A stretch of DNA of 60,507 nt from an uncultured Collinsella sp. (GCA_934654515.1 CAKUGA010000002.1:1-60507); one strand, 5' to 3'; counted from the first letter of the stretch, positions 36,511 through 45,241 are shown. The notes: a model not told the origin generated them from the sequence alone. Numbers and translations are program-made.

Positions 36511-36566
36511 TCCGGCACTTGGGTCCGGCACTTGGGGACGTTCCTTTTGTGCCGGCACCTGGGGAC
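36511..36566. repeat. Three short direct repeats of the CCGGCACTTGGGGAC type
   Basis: TCCGGCACTTGGG (36511-36523), TCCGGCACTTGGGGAC (36524-36539) and GCCGGCACCTGGGGAC (36551-36566) lie between the sigA terminator and the tRNA promoter. A related GGGGAC core is in the palindrome at 56831-56848. This looks like a genomic REP-type repeat. Confidence 0.55.
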
Positions 36567-36600
36567 ACTCCTGCGATCGGAAAATTTCTTAAAAAAGTTC

Positions 36601-36628
36601 TTGCCCTCCGCCCAATCGTCCGTATAAT
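36601..36628 (+). promoter_or_regulatory. Promoter of the tRNA-Asn pair
   Basis: TTGCCC (36601-36606), 16 bp, then a perfect TATAAT (36623-36628), with transcription expected to start about 24 nt before the first tRNA. Confidence 0.7.
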
Positions 36629-36658
36629 AAACTTCGTTGCTTGAGAGCACGCACCTAT

Positions 36659-36733
36659 TCCTCGGTAGCTCAATGGTAGAGCACGCGGCTGTTAACCGCG
36701 CTGTTGTAGGTTCGAGTCCTACCCGGGGAGCCA
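36659..36733 (+). tRNA. tRNA-Asn(GTT), copy 1
   Basis: A full cloverleaf can be folded: acceptor TCCTCGG/CCGGGGA, D arm with GGTAGAGC, anticodon stem CGCGG/CCGCG with loop CTGTTAA (anticodon GTT at 36691-36693), T arm with GGTTCGAGTCC. The 3' CCA is encoded (36731-36733). Confidence 0.97.
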
Positions 36734-36742
36734 GAATTTCTC

Positions 36743-36763
36743 AGCCCATTCCGCTGGGCTTTT
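36743..36763 (+). terminator. Hairpin between the two tRNA-Asn genes
   Basis: AGCCCA-TTCCGC-TGGGCT followed by TTTAAATT lies in the 34-nt spacer between the two tRNAs. It may be a partial terminator or a processing signal. Confidence 0.55.
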
Positions 36764-36767
36764 AAAT

Positions 36768-36842
36768 TCCTCGGTAGCTCAATGGTAGAGCACGCGGCTG
36801 TTAACCGCGCTGTTGTAGGTTCGAGTCCTACCCGGGGAGCCA
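36768..36842 (+). tRNA. tRNA-Asn(GTT), copy 2
   Basis: Identical over all 75 bases to copy 1, anticodon GTT at 36800-36802, CCA encoded (36840-36842). The exact identity indicates recent duplication or gene conversion. Confidence 0.97.
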
Positions 36843-36849
36843 GGTTGTA

Positions 36850-36878
36850 AAACCCGTCGCTTATGCGGCGGGTTTTTT
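36850..36878 (+). terminator. Terminator of the tRNA operon
   Basis: AAACCCGTCGC-TTAT-GCGGCGGGTTT (one T-G wobble) runs into a T6 tract. Confidence 0.9.
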
Positions 36879-37036
36879 CATGCCGCGATTGCTTGGTGCC
36901 AACGTTGCCATATCAACATTTCGTGTCGAGGATGTAATCCCTTGACCCACAACCGCAACATGGCGCGGTCGTTGTAGAATATTGGAATGATTGCTCCCAC
37001 GACATGGTGCTGCGAGCACCAGAAAAGGAGATTCTT

Positions 37037-37393
37037 GTGTCTGAGACCATTAACGGCAGCCTGAGCGTCTCGAACGACGTAATTGCCGATATTGCCGGTT
37101 ATGCCGCGATGACGTGCTACGGCGTCGTCGGTATGGCCGAGCAGCTCCAGGGCGCCGAGAGCGTGCGCCTGCTTGCCGGCCAGCGCCTTCGCAAGGGCGT
37201 GCTTGTTTCCGCCGACGAGAACGGCCTCACGGTCGATCTGCACGTCGTGCTCGAGAACGGCGTCAACATGAAGTCCGTCTGCCACAATCTTTCGAGCTCC
37301 GTTGCCTTCACCCTGCAGGAGATCGCCCAGATCGATCCTGCCAGCCTTAAGATCGGCATCCATATCGACGCGCTCAAGAGCCGTCTGAACTAG
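37037..37393 (+). CDS. Asp23/Gls24 family envelope stress protein
   Basis: GTG 37037 with AAAAGGAGA upstream gives 118 residues. The Asp23/DUF322 pattern is clear: GSLSVSNDVIADIAGYAAMTCYGVVGMA, then LRKGVLVSADENGLTVDLHVVLENGVNM and VAFTLQEIAQIDPASLKIGIHID. Family members are membrane-associated envelope or lipid stress proteins and commonly precede a DAK2-domain kinase gene, as here. Confidence 0.93.
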   Translation: MSETINGSLSVSNDVIADIAGYAAMTCYGVVGMAEQLQGAESVRLLAGQRLRKGVLVSADENGLTVDLHVVLENGVNMKSVCHNLSSSVAFTLQEIAQIDPASLKIGIHIDALKSRLN

Positions 37394-37420
37394 CATCCGA
37401 ACACGGAGATTCAAATACCC

Positions 37421-39082
37421 ATGATTGCAAAGACCATTCGCACCTGTTTTCCGATCGCTGCGGCTGCCGTTTCCGACAAGGCCGAGGAGATCAATAAGCT
37501 CAACGTCTTCCCCGTGCCCGACGGCGACACCGGCACTAACATGTCGCTCACGCTCGCCTCGGTGACCAAGGAGCTCTCCGCTCTTCCCGCCGACGCCGAC
37601 ATGGAGGCCATCGCCGGCGCCATCACCCACGGCTCCCTGATGGGCGCCCGCGGCAACTCCGGTGTCATCACCTCGCAGATCCTGCGCGGTGTGGCCGAGG
37701 GTCTCGTTTCTGCCGATGAGCCCATTACGTCCGCCAACATCGCCTATGCGTTCCGCCGAGCCGTCAAGGTCGCCTTCCAGGCCGTCCGCAAGCCCATCGA
37801 GGGCACGATCCTCACGGTCCTGCGCGATGTCTCGACCAAGGCCGACGAGTGCGAGAAGAAGAAGTTCTCGGCTGAGGACGCGCTCGACGCTATCGTCGTC
37901 GAGGCCTACCAGTCCGTCGCCCGCACGCCCGACCTGCTGCCCGTTCTGAAGGAGAACGGCGTGGTTGACTCCGGCGCCTTCGGCTTTGCTATTTTCCTTG
38001 AGAACTTTGTTGCCGCCGCTCTTGGCCGCAGCACCGTGGTCGAGGATTTCTCCGCCACGTTTGATTCCGCTGGCTCTGCCCGCGACGCGGCCCTCGGCCG
38101 CGTGGAGATCGAGGCCAACGACGACTGGGAGGGCTCGGAGTTCCGCTACTGCAACGAGTTCCTCTTTAAGGCCGACGCCCCGTTTGACGAGGACGAGTGC
38201 CTGAAGTTTCTGGGTTCCATGGGCGACTGCGAGCTGCTCGTGGGTGCCTATCCCGACTACAAGATCCACGTGCACTCCAACACCCCCAACCTGGTGCTCG
38301 AGCACATGCTGCAGCTTGGCCAGATCTACGAGGTCTTTATCCATAACATGGAGATGGAGGCCCACGACCGCACCGCTAAGATCCATGAGGATCAGGAGAA
38401 GGCCGCCGAGCCCGCGAAGGAGCTGGGCTTTGTCGCCGTTGCTGCCGGCTCCGGCGAGGCCGACATTCTCAAGTCCCTCGGTGTCGATGTGATCGTTTCG
38501 GGCGGCCAGACCATGAACCCCTCGACCGCCGACCTGCTGGGCGCCGTGGACCAGGTCAACGCGACCTCGGTCATCATCCTGCCCAACAACGGCAACATCC
38601 GCATGGCTGCCGAGGCCGCTGCCTCCGCCTGCACCGATAAGAAGGTCGCCGTCGTTCCCACCAAGACCGTCCCGCAGGCCTTCTCCGCGCTGTTCGCGGT
38701 CCTGCCCGATTCCGAGCTCGAGGATGCTGTGGCCGCTATGGTCGATGCCATCAGTGAGGTTCGCGATGGCGAGGTCACCCGTGCCGTGCGCGATTCCAGC
38801 GCCTCCGACGGCTCGCCGATTCACTCCGGCGACGTCATGGGCATCATCGCCGGCTCCATCGACGTGGTCGGCTCCGACGTGAAGCAGGTTACGCTCGACT
38901 GCATCAACCGTATGCAGGAGGAAGAGGAGGGCGACGCGCTGACGATTCTGGCCGGCGAGGAGCTGTCCGACGAGGCCTTCCAGGAGATCGTCGATGCCAT
39001 CGAGGAGGCTCAGCCCGATCTGGAGATTGACGCCCATCGTGGCGAGCAGCCGCTCTACCCTGTGATCTTCTCGATCGAGTAG
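37421..39082 (+). CDS. fakA: FakA-like fatty acid kinase (DAK2/DhaL domain)
   Basis: A 553-residue protein. The N-terminal DhaL/DAK2 ATP-binding domain has INKLNVFPVPDGDTGTNMSLTL (Asp ligands for magnesium) and GSLMGARGNSGVI; a middle domain and a C-terminal DegV-like/FakB-contact domain (QTMNPSTADLLGAVD; VIILPNNGNIRMAAEAAA) follow. FakA with FakB proteins phosphorylates exogenous fatty acids for plsX/plsY-dependent phospholipid synthesis; plsX is nearby in this window. Confidence 0.93.
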   Translation: MIAKTIRTCFPIAAAAVSDKAEEINKLNVFPVPDGDTGTNMSLTLASVTKELSALPADADMEAIAGAITHGSLMGARGNSGVITSQILRGVAEGLVSADEPITSANIAYAFRRAVKVAFQAVRKPIEGTILTVLRDVSTKADECEKKKFSAEDALDAIVVEAYQSVARTPDLLPVLKENGVVDSGAFGFAIFLENFVAAALGRSTVVEDFSATFDSAGSARDAALGRVEIEANDDWEGSEFRYCNEFLFKADAPFDEDECLKFLGSMGDCELLVGAYPDYKIHVHSNTPNLVLEHMLQLGQIYEVFIHNMEMEAHDRTAKIHEDQEKAAEPAKELGFVAVAAGSGEADILKSLGVDVIVSGGQTMNPSTADLLGAVDQVNATSVIILPNNGNIRMAAEAAASACTDKKVAVVPTKTVPQAFSALFAVLPDSELEDAVAAMVDAISEVRDGEVTRAVRDSSASDGSPIHSGDVMGIIAGSIDVVGSDVKQVTLDCINRMQEEEEGDALTILAGEELSDEAFQEIVDAIEEAQPDLEIDAHRGEQPLYPVIFSIE

Positions 39083-39091
39083 GCTCTGCCC

Positions 39092-41269
39092 ATGTCCGAG
39101 CTGTGCTCCGTGCCGCGCGTCTCGGAGCGCTTTGCCCAGAGCAATGCGCTCGACGAGGATATCGCGCGACTCAAATATGTTTCGGGTAAACGTGAGGAGG
39201 CCCTTCGCCGTCTGGGAATTCGGACGGTGGGGGACCTCCTTCTCCATATCCCTCATCGGTACCTGGACTTCACCCGCTCCTGGTCTATCGAGATGGCGCC
39301 CATCGGTACCGTGTGCACGATTATCGCCACGGTCGATCGCATCGTGCAAAAGCAGCCCCGTCCGCGTATGCAGGTGACCGAGGTCTCGCTTGTGGACGAG
39401 ACGGGCGTGCTACAGGTCGCCTTTTTCCGTCAGCCTTGGATTGCCCAGCAGCTCAGGCAGGGCGACCGCCTGGCCGTGATGGGCAAGGTCGAGTTTGCCT
39501 ACGGGTTTAAGCAGATGGCCTCGCCTCACTTCGAGAAGCTCGAGGAGGGGCGTTCTTCCGGCACTATCCTGCCGGTCCACTACGTGAGTGACGGCGTGAG
39601 CCAGGCGTGGATGCGCCGTATCGTAAGCGGCGCGCTCGAGGTTGTCGGCAACCCCTTCGATCCTATTCCCGCGCCGCTGCGCGTTAAGCGCCGCTTGATG
39701 AGCTGTGCCCGTGCGCTTCGATCGATTCACTTTCCCTCGAGCATGGCCGAGCGCGATATCGCGCGCCGGCGTCTTGCCTACGAGGAGTGCCTCTACCTGC
39801 AGTTGGCGTTGCGTCTGCGCAACGACGGCGGCCTGGTCGATGTGGTGCCTTATGCCCACGCCGCGGGCGAGCACCTGGCCGCGCTTAAGCAGGCCCTGCC
39901 GTTTTCGCTGAGTGACGAGCAGGAGGCTGCGTTCCAAGATATCCTGCGCGATATGTGCGATAGCGGGCGCGTGATGAACCGCCTGCTGCTGGGCGATGTT
40001 GGTACCGGCAAGACCGCTGTTGCCGCCTGCGCGCTGGCTGTGGCTGCCGATAGCGGCACCCAAGCCTGTGTCATGGCGCCTACGGGCGTGTTGGCACGTC
40101 AATATGCCGACAAGACTGGCCCCTTGCTCTCTCGGGCCGGTATGACGTGGGCGCTCCTGACGGGCGCCACTCCGGCGGTCGAGCGCGAGCGGATCCATGC
40201 TCAGCTTCAGTCTGGTGAGCTCGACGTGCTCTTTGGTACGCACGCGGTCCTTTCGGACGACGTGACTTTCAATCATCTGTCGCTCGTCGTCATCGACGAG
40301 CAGCACCGCTTTGGCGTGGGTCAGCGCAACGCCCTGCGCGCCAAGGGGCCGGGGGCGGACCTGCTCGTTATGACGGCGACGCCCATCCCGCGCACGTTGG
40401 CGCTTTCGGTCTACGGCGACCTTGACACGAGCATCATCCGCCACCGTCCTGTTCCCGGTGCCGGTGTCACCACGCGCGTGCTCGCCGAATCAAGCCGCGA
40501 CCTGGCCTATGGCGCCATCCGCGAGGCGCACGAGAAGGGGCAGCAGGCCTATGTGATCTGTCCGCTTGTGGAGCCGAGCGATTCGGCCGATGAGCTCGAG
40601 GACGTACCCGGCATCGCCCGCGACGACGAGGGCCGCGTGACCGTGCCCGTGCCGTTGCATGACACGGCGACCGAGCTCGACCGCCTGCGCCTGGCGCTGC
40701 CGGGACTTACCATCGAGCGACTCCATGGCCGGATGCCGGCGGGGGAGAAGGACCGGGTCATCGATGCCTTCAAGCGAGGCGAGATCGACGTGCTCGTCTC
40801 GACTACGGTGGTCGAGGTGGGCGTTGACGTGCCCAACGCCACCGTCATGGTCATAGAGAACGGCGAGCGCTTTGGTTTGGCTGCTCTGCACCAGCTGCGC
40901 GGTCGCGTGGGCCGTGGCAGCGTGTCGGGCACGTGCCTGGTCATGACGCACTCCAAGGGCAACGGCGGCGCTTCGGCAGCACAAGATCGCCTGCAATCGC
41001 TCGAGAAGACCTCGGATGGCTTTACGCTCGCCCAGATGGACCTGCGTCTGCGCCACGAGGGCGAAATCCTGGGGTACCGCCAGCATGGCGGAGTGACCCT
41101 GCGCTTTGTCGACCTGGATGCCGACGAGGAGCTGATCGAGTGGGCCCATTTGGACGCGGTCGAGCTCTTGCGGTATGCTTGCAACCTTGACTCCGTGGCG
41201 ACGCGCCCCCTGCGCGATGCGGTCGCCATGCGATATCGACACATTTTTAAGGAGGTCAGCGGAGGATGA
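39092..41269 (+). CDS. recG: ATP-dependent DNA helicase RecG
   Basis: A 725-residue superfamily 2 helicase that remodels stalled forks and Holliday junctions. It has the wedge/OB domain (~60-180, PHRYLDFTRSWSIEMAPIG), Walker A LLLGDVGTGKTAVAA, DEQH box VIDEQHRFGVGQRNALR, motif III TATPIPRTLAL, and C-terminal motifs VVEVGVDVPNATVMVIENGERFGLAALHQLRGRVGRG. The size is normal. It overlaps rsmD by 4 nt (ATGA). Confidence 0.98.
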   Translation: MSELCSVPRVSERFAQSNALDEDIARLKYVSGKREEALRRLGIRTVGDLLLHIPHRYLDFTRSWSIEMAPIGTVCTIIATVDRIVQKQPRPRMQVTEVSLVDETGVLQVAFFRQPWIAQQLRQGDRLAVMGKVEFAYGFKQMASPHFEKLEEGRSSGTILPVHYVSDGVSQAWMRRIVSGALEVVGNPFDPIPAPLRVKRRLMSCARALRSIHFPSSMAERDIARRRLAYEECLYLQLALRLRNDGGLVDVVPYAHAAGEHLAALKQALPFSLSDEQEAAFQDILRDMCDSGRVMNRLLLGDVGTGKTAVAACALAVAADSGTQACVMAPTGVLARQYADKTGPLLSRAGMTWALLTGATPAVERERIHAQLQSGELDVLFGTHAVLSDDVTFNHLSLVVIDEQHRFGVGQRNALRAKGPGADLLVMTATPIPRTLALSVYGDLDTSIIRHRPVPGAGVTTRVLAESSRDLAYGAIREAHEKGQQAYVICPLVEPSDSADELEDVPGIARDDEGRVTVPVPLHDTATELDRLRLALPGLTIERLHGRMPAGEKDRVIDAFKRGEIDVLVSTTVVEVGVDVPNATVMVIENGERFGLAALHQLRGRVGRGSVSGTCLVMTHSKGNGGASAAQDRLQSLEKTSDGFTLAQMDLRLRHEGEILGYRQHGGVTLRFVDLDADEELIEWAHLDAVELLRYACNLDSVATRPLRDAVAMRYRHIFKEVSGG

Positions 41270-41910
41270 GAATCATCGGCGGCGAATGGCGCGGTCGTAA
41301 GATCGAGGAGCCCCGTGGTCGCGATGTCACCCGCCCCACGACCGATCGCGTGCGCGAGGCATGCGCATCTATGGTCATGTCGGCATTTGACTTCGATCTG
41401 GACGAGGTCCGCGTGCTGGACGCCTTTGGCGGCTCCGGCGCTTTGGGTATCGAGATACTCTCACGTGGTGCCCGCTCGCTCACGACGTTCGAGATCGATC
41501 GGAATGCCGCGCGGCTCATTACCAAGAATATCGAGTCGCTCTGCCGTGACCGTGCGCGTTGGCGCGTGATAACGGGCGACATGCTGGCGAGTGCCTCGCG
41601 CGGTCGTGTGCCGGGCGGCCCCTTTGATCTGGTCCTGCTCGACCCGCCCTATGCTTTTGGTGCCGAGCCGGTTCAGCAACTGCTGCAGAACCTTGCCCAG
41701 CAGGGCCTGTTGGCCCCTTGCGCGTACGCCCTGTTTGAGCATGCCGCCGCCGACGCGGGCGCGCATCCGGCCGGCTTTGAGACCGTGCGTGAGAAGCGCT
41801 ACGGCATCACCTCGGTCGATCTGCTGCGTTGGGTCGGCGATAGCAAGGACGACAGCACCGATGCTAACGATAACGACGAGGCAGTATCCCCGGAGGACGC
41901 CCATGAGTGA
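41266..41910 (+). CDS. rsmD: 16S rRNA (guanine966-N2)-methyltransferase
   Basis: A 214-residue SAM-dependent methyltransferase: MRIIGGEWRGRKIEEPRGRDVTRPTTDRVREACASMV is the RsmD start, VLDAFGGSGALGIEILSRGA binds SAM and LVLLDPPYAFG is the catalytic DPPY motif. The C-terminal ~25 residues are an Asp/Asn-rich tail. The 3' end overlaps coaD by 8 nt. Confidence 0.96.
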   Translation: MRIIGGEWRGRKIEEPRGRDVTRPTTDRVREACASMVMSAFDFDLDEVRVLDAFGGSGALGIEILSRGARSLTTFEIDRNAARLITKNIESLCRDRARWRVITGDMLASASRGRVPGGPFDLVLLDPPYAFGAEPVQQLLQNLAQQGLLAPCAYALFEHAAADAGAHPAGFETVREKRYGITSVDLLRWVGDSKDDSTDANDNDEAVSPEDAHE

Positions 41911-42400
41911 CACCATCAACCGCGTAATCGTCCCGGGTACCTTTGACCCCATCACCTTTGGCCACATCGACGTCATCCGCCGCGCGCGCCGTATTTTTCC
42001 CAGCGTGATCGTGGCCGTCGCCGAGTCGCAGGGCAAAAACGGCGTGGGTACCACCTTTATGCTCGACGAGCGCGTGGCGCTGGCCCGCGAGGCACTGGGC
42101 GATATCGAAGGCGTCGAGGTCCTGCCCTTTACCGGCCTGTTGGTCGACTTCGCACGCGAGCAGGGCGCCGGTGCCGTGGTCAAGGGCCTGCGTGCCATGA
42201 CCGACTTTGAGTACGAGCTTCAGCAGGCCGACCTCAACTACCGCCTGGACAACGAGCTGGAGTCCATCTTTGTCATGAGTGCGCCGCAGTACGGATATAT
42301 CTCGAGCTCGGTGGTCCGACAGATTGCCTCGCTTGGCAGCGACGTGTCGACGTTTGTGCCGCCCAACGTAGTCGAAGCGCTGAAACATCGCTTTTCGTGA
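41903..42400 (+). CDS. coaD: Phosphopantetheine adenylyltransferase
   Basis: ATG 41903 behind CGGAGGACG gives 165 residues, the normal length. NRVIVPGTFDPITFGHIDVIRRA contains the T/HxGH nucleotidyltransferase motif, VKGLRAMTDFEYELQQADLNYRL and SSSVVRQIASLGSDVSTFVPPNV are conserved. It makes dephospho-CoA. A hallmark rsmD-coaD pairing. Confidence 0.97.
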   Translation: MSDTINRVIVPGTFDPITFGHIDVIRRARRIFPSVIVAVAESQGKNGVGTTFMLDERVALAREALGDIEGVEVLPFTGLLVDFAREQGAGAVVKGLRAMTDFEYELQQADLNYRLDNELESIFVMSAPQYGYISSSVVRQIASLGSDVSTFVPPNVVEALKHRFS

Positions 42401-42468
42401 CGTTTTTTATTGCCTGGTGGCATGTGGTAAACTAGCACGATGATATGTTACCTATGAAAGGAGACCGG

Positions 42469-42966
42469 ATGCCGGGCGAGAATTTTCCTGGCGATAGGAT
42501 CGTCAGCTTGGTCGATGAGCTCGAAGGGCTGATCGAGGAAGCCAAGCCGCCTTTCGGCAAGAACGCTCAGTTCAAGGTCATCGACGCCGACGTGTTCTTC
42601 AACATCCTCGACGAGATCCGCATGAGCTATCCCGAGGAGTGGCAGAAGTCCCGCCGTATCCTCAAGGAGCGCGAGGAGCTTATGGCTTCCGCCGCCGCTC
42701 AGGCCGATTCCATCATCGCCGACGCTCAGCAGCAGGCCCTCACCATCGCCGGTGAGCAGGAAATTGTCCGCCTAGCGCAGCAGCAGGCCGATGATATCCG
42801 CGACCGTGCCCAGCAGTACGAGCGCGAGACGCGTTATGCCGCCGAGGACTATGCCGAGCAGGTCTTTGCGCACCTGGAGGAGAATCTCAAGAGCCTGACC
42901 GGCACCGTCACCCGTTGCCGTCAGCAGCTCAACGAGGGTGCCGCCCAACAGAACGGTCAGTGGTAA
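42469..42966 (+). CDS. Coiled-coil protein of the coaD-yceD region
   Basis: ATG 42469 with AAAGGAGA upstream gives 165 residues. The N terminus (~1-60) has DRIVSLVDELEGLIEEAKPPFGKNAQFKVIDADVFFNILDEIRMSYPEE, followed by a continuous Ala/Gln/Glu-rich coiled coil (~65-150). This resembles ATP-synthase-b-like or DivIVA-like cytoplasmic coiled-coil proteins found at this place in Actinobacteria; some are linked to cell division, but the function is not established. Its stop shares one base with the next start. Confidence 0.75.
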   Translation: MPGENFPGDRIVSLVDELEGLIEEAKPPFGKNAQFKVIDADVFFNILDEIRMSYPEEWQKSRRILKEREELMASAAAQADSIIADAQQQALTIAGEQEIVRLAQQQADDIRDRAQQYERETRYAAEDYAEQVFAHLEENLKSLTGTVTRCRQQLNEGAAQQNGQW

Positions 42967-43520
42967 TGGCTGAGTTCCCGAGTGTTACCGTCGACCTTTC
43001 CGAGCAGCTCGAGTTTCCCGGAGACTCGTATCCGCTGACCGGTAAGGTCGATGTGACCACCTACACGGTGGGCGAGAAGGAGTACCAGCTACAGGATGGT
43101 ATTGACTATGACGTGGTCTTTACCAATGCCGGTACCGGTGTTCTGCTCACGGGCATGGTCCGCGCACACGCTACCGGCGAGTGCGACCGCTGCCTGGAGC
43201 CCGCTTCGTTTGACATTGCCGGCGAGATCGAGGAGTTCTACCTCTTTAACGAGCCCGAGGATCCCGAGGCCTACGAGGACGGCTACGAGCTGCTGGGTGA
43301 GGATCGCATCGTCGATTTGGGCGAGCCCATCAACGACGCGGTCGTCATGGACACGCCGTTCGTGGTTCTCTGCACGCCCGATTGCCGCGGTCTTTGCCCG
43401 GTCTGCGGTGGTAATCTCAACGTCGAGCAATGCGATTGCGCTGCCCAGGCAGAGGCCGAATGGGCCGAAGCCACGGAAAATCCATTTGCAGCATTAAAGA
43501 ATCTCAAGCTTGACGAGTAA
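42966..43520 (+). CDS. yceD: YceD family (DUF177) protein
   Basis: Start ATG 42966 overlaps the previous stop by one base; 184 residues. DUF177 features are GMVRAHATGECDRCLEP (CxxC) and the C-terminal zinc-ribbon-like CTPDCRGLCPVCGGNLNVEQCDC. The family almost always precedes rpmF, as here, and is implicated in 23S rRNA accumulation. Confidence 0.93.
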   Translation: MAEFPSVTVDLSEQLEFPGDSYPLTGKVDVTTYTVGEKEYQLQDGIDYDVVFTNAGTGVLLTGMVRAHATGECDRCLEPASFDIAGEIEEFYLFNEPEDPEAYEDGYELLGEDRIVDLGEPINDAVVMDTPFVVLCTPDCRGLCPVCGGNLNVEQCDCAAQAEAEWAEATENPFAALKNLKLDE

Positions 43521-43584
43521 AACTGTGGTAGTATCGCTACTTGCGCGTAATCGCCACACTGGATAGTTCATAAGGAAGGTCACT

Positions 43585-43764
43585 ATGCCCGTACCTAAAC
43601 AAAAGCAGGGTCGTATCCGCACTCACACCCGTCGTTCCGCCAACATGAAGATCTCGGCTGCGGCTCAGTCCACGTGCCCCCGTTGCGGCGCTGTCAAGCT
43701 TCCGCACCACGTGTGCCCCAGCTGCGGTTTCTACAAGGACCGCGAGGTTATCGTTACCGAGTAA
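43585..43764 (+). CDS. rpmF: 50S ribosomal protein L32
   Basis: A 59-residue protein read directly from the sequence: MPVPKQKQGRIRTHTRRSAN then a zinc ribbon with CPRCG and CPSCG. AAGGAAGG precedes the ATG. It is the zinc-binding (C+) form of L32 and sits between yceD and plsX, the canonical order. Confidence 0.98.
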   Translation: MPVPKQKQGRIRTHTRRSANMKISAAAQSTCPRCGAVKLPHHVCPSCGFYKDREVIVTE

Positions 43765-43804
43765 CTGTATACTCTGGATACGATGCCGTTCCAAATGGAA
43801 CCAC

Positions 43805-43835
43805 AATGGCCGGCTCAATGAGTCGGCCATTTTTG
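43805..43835 (+). terminator. Hairpin between rpmF and plsX
   Basis: AATGGCCG (43805-43812) pairs with CGGCCATT (43824-43831), with additional loop pairing, followed by TTTTG. It lies just before the plsX ribosome binding site and could attenuate lipid genes relative to rpmF. Confidence 0.75.
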
Positions 43836-43851
43836 TATAAGGAGCATGTAT

Positions 43852-44871
43852 ATGAGTAACGTTCGCGTTTGTGTAGATGTTGTGGGCGGAGACGAGAAGC
43901 CCCAGGTTGTTCTCGATGGTATTGAGGCTGCCCTTGCCGCCGATCCCGATATCGAGGTCTTGGCAGCTGGCCCCACTGAAATCGTCAATCCCTTTGCTGC
44001 TTCCCATGCACGTGTTGAGACCCTTGAGGCACCCGACGTTATCGCCATGGATGACGATCCCATTCGCGCCGTGATGACCAAGCGCAAGTCGTCGATCGTG
44101 CTGTCGTGCCGCGCCATCAAGAAGGGAAATGCGGACGCGTTCTTCTCCGCCGGCTCGACCGGTGCCATGACTGCTGCCGCCACCGCCTATGTGACGCCGT
44201 TTAGGTATCAGGCCGAAGGTAAGAAGCAGCCGGTACGTCCCTGTCTGACCAATGCGCTACCCAATCGCGCCGGCGGTCTGACGGTGCTGTGCGATATGGG
44301 CGCCAACCCCGATGTCGAGGTCGATGACATGGTACGTTTTGCCCAGATGGGTAGCGCCTATGCCCGCGTTGTCCTGGGCATCGAGCACCCCCGCGTGGGC
44401 CTGCTCGCCAATGGCACCGAGGACGAGAAGGGTTCCAATTTTACCAAGGCCTGTTTCCCTGCTATGAAGGCCGCGGTTCCGGGCTTTGTGGGTAACTGCG
44501 AAGGCACCGACCTCACCTCGGGCAATTTCGATGTCGTTGTTGCCGACGGTATGTCGGGTAATATCGCTCTCAAGGCCACTGAGGGCGCTGCCAAGTTTTT
44601 GCTGCAGGAACTCAAGGGTGCCTTTATGACCTCGCTCGGCACCAAGATCGCCGCGCTACTCATTAAAAAGCAGATGCGCGAGATAAAGGCCAAGCTCTCT
44701 GGTGATGCCAAGGGCGGCGCGATTCTTTTGGGCTTGCGCGGCGTTGTCCTGATCGGCCATGGCGCTACCTCGGTCGAGGCCGTCAAGAACGGCACGCTCG
44801 CCGCTGCCGAAGCCGTGCGCGCCGGGCTGGTCGAGAACGTCGCCAACTCCATGGACGGTATCGTTTTGTAA
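43852..44871 (+). CDS. plsX: Phosphate acyltransferase PlsX
   Basis: ATG 43852 is chosen because AAGGAG is 8 nt upstream (ATG 43846 would be only 2 nt away); 339 residues. VRVCVDVVGGDEKPQVVLDGI (usual D-x-MGGD region changed to VVGGD), AFFSAGSTGAMTAAA, CDMGANPDVE and VVADGMSGNIALKATEGAAKFL identify it. It converts acyl-ACP to acyl-phosphate for phosphatidic acid synthesis, linking with acpP downstream and fakA upstream. Confidence 0.95.
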   Translation: MSNVRVCVDVVGGDEKPQVVLDGIEAALAADPDIEVLAAGPTEIVNPFAASHARVETLEAPDVIAMDDDPIRAVMTKRKSSIVLSCRAIKKGNADAFFSAGSTGAMTAAATAYVTPFRYQAEGKKQPVRPCLTNALPNRAGGLTVLCDMGANPDVEVDDMVRFAQMGSAYARVVLGIEHPRVGLLANGTEDEKGSNFTKACFPAMKAAVPGFVGNCEGTDLTSGNFDVVVADGMSGNIALKATEGAAKFLLQELKGAFMTSLGTKIAALLIKKQMREIKAKLSGDAKGGAILLGLRGVVLIGHGATSVEAVKNGTLAAAEAVRAGLVENVANSMDGIVL

Positions 44872-44995
44872 GAGCGAGTTAGAGCGCTGTTATGCGCTTC
44901 GCGGCCTGCGTCGTGGGGTAGAATCAAAACCGTGTTTTGGTGCCGCCCGCGCGGCGCCAATCTTTTGGTATTCATGCACTATGAGAGGAAGCGCT

Positions 44996-45238
44996 ATGGA
45001 CCGCTCCGAAATCTTCGACAAGATCGCCGAGGTCGCTGCTGACGTTCTGGGCGTCGATGTTGCCGAGATTAGCGATGAGACCACGTTTGACGATCTCGAT
45101 GCCAATTCGCTCGAGCGCCTGCAGCTGGTTACGGCTATCGAGGACGAGTTCAACCTCGAGATCGATGACGAGACCCTGCTCTCGCTCAACTCTGTCGCCG
45201 ACGCTGTCGACGCGATCGAAAACGCCAGGGAGGCTTAG
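44996..45238 (+). CDS. acpP: Acyl carrier protein
   Basis: ATG 44996 behind GAGAGGAAG; 80 residues, acidic. The 4'-phosphopantetheine site is in LDANSLERLQLVTAIEDEFNLEIDDE: the modified Ser is present, but the usual DSL triplet is NSL, as in a minority of ACPs. Between plsX and rnc, a canonical place for fatty-acid ACP. Confidence 0.93.
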   Translation: MDRSEIFDKIAEVAADVLGVDVAEISDETTFDDLDANSLERLQLVTAIEDEFNLEIDDETLLSLNSVADAVDAIENAREA

Positions 45239-45241
45239 GTC

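Noticed and set aside
36511..36566. CRISPR array near the tRNA genes
   Set aside because: Only three short, imperfect, unevenly spaced copies with no constant-length spacers and no cas genes in the window.
36353..36592. Small plus-strand frame after sigA
   Set aside because: It runs through a hairpin, a terminator and REP-like repeats, has no ribosome binding site and encodes no recognisable protein.
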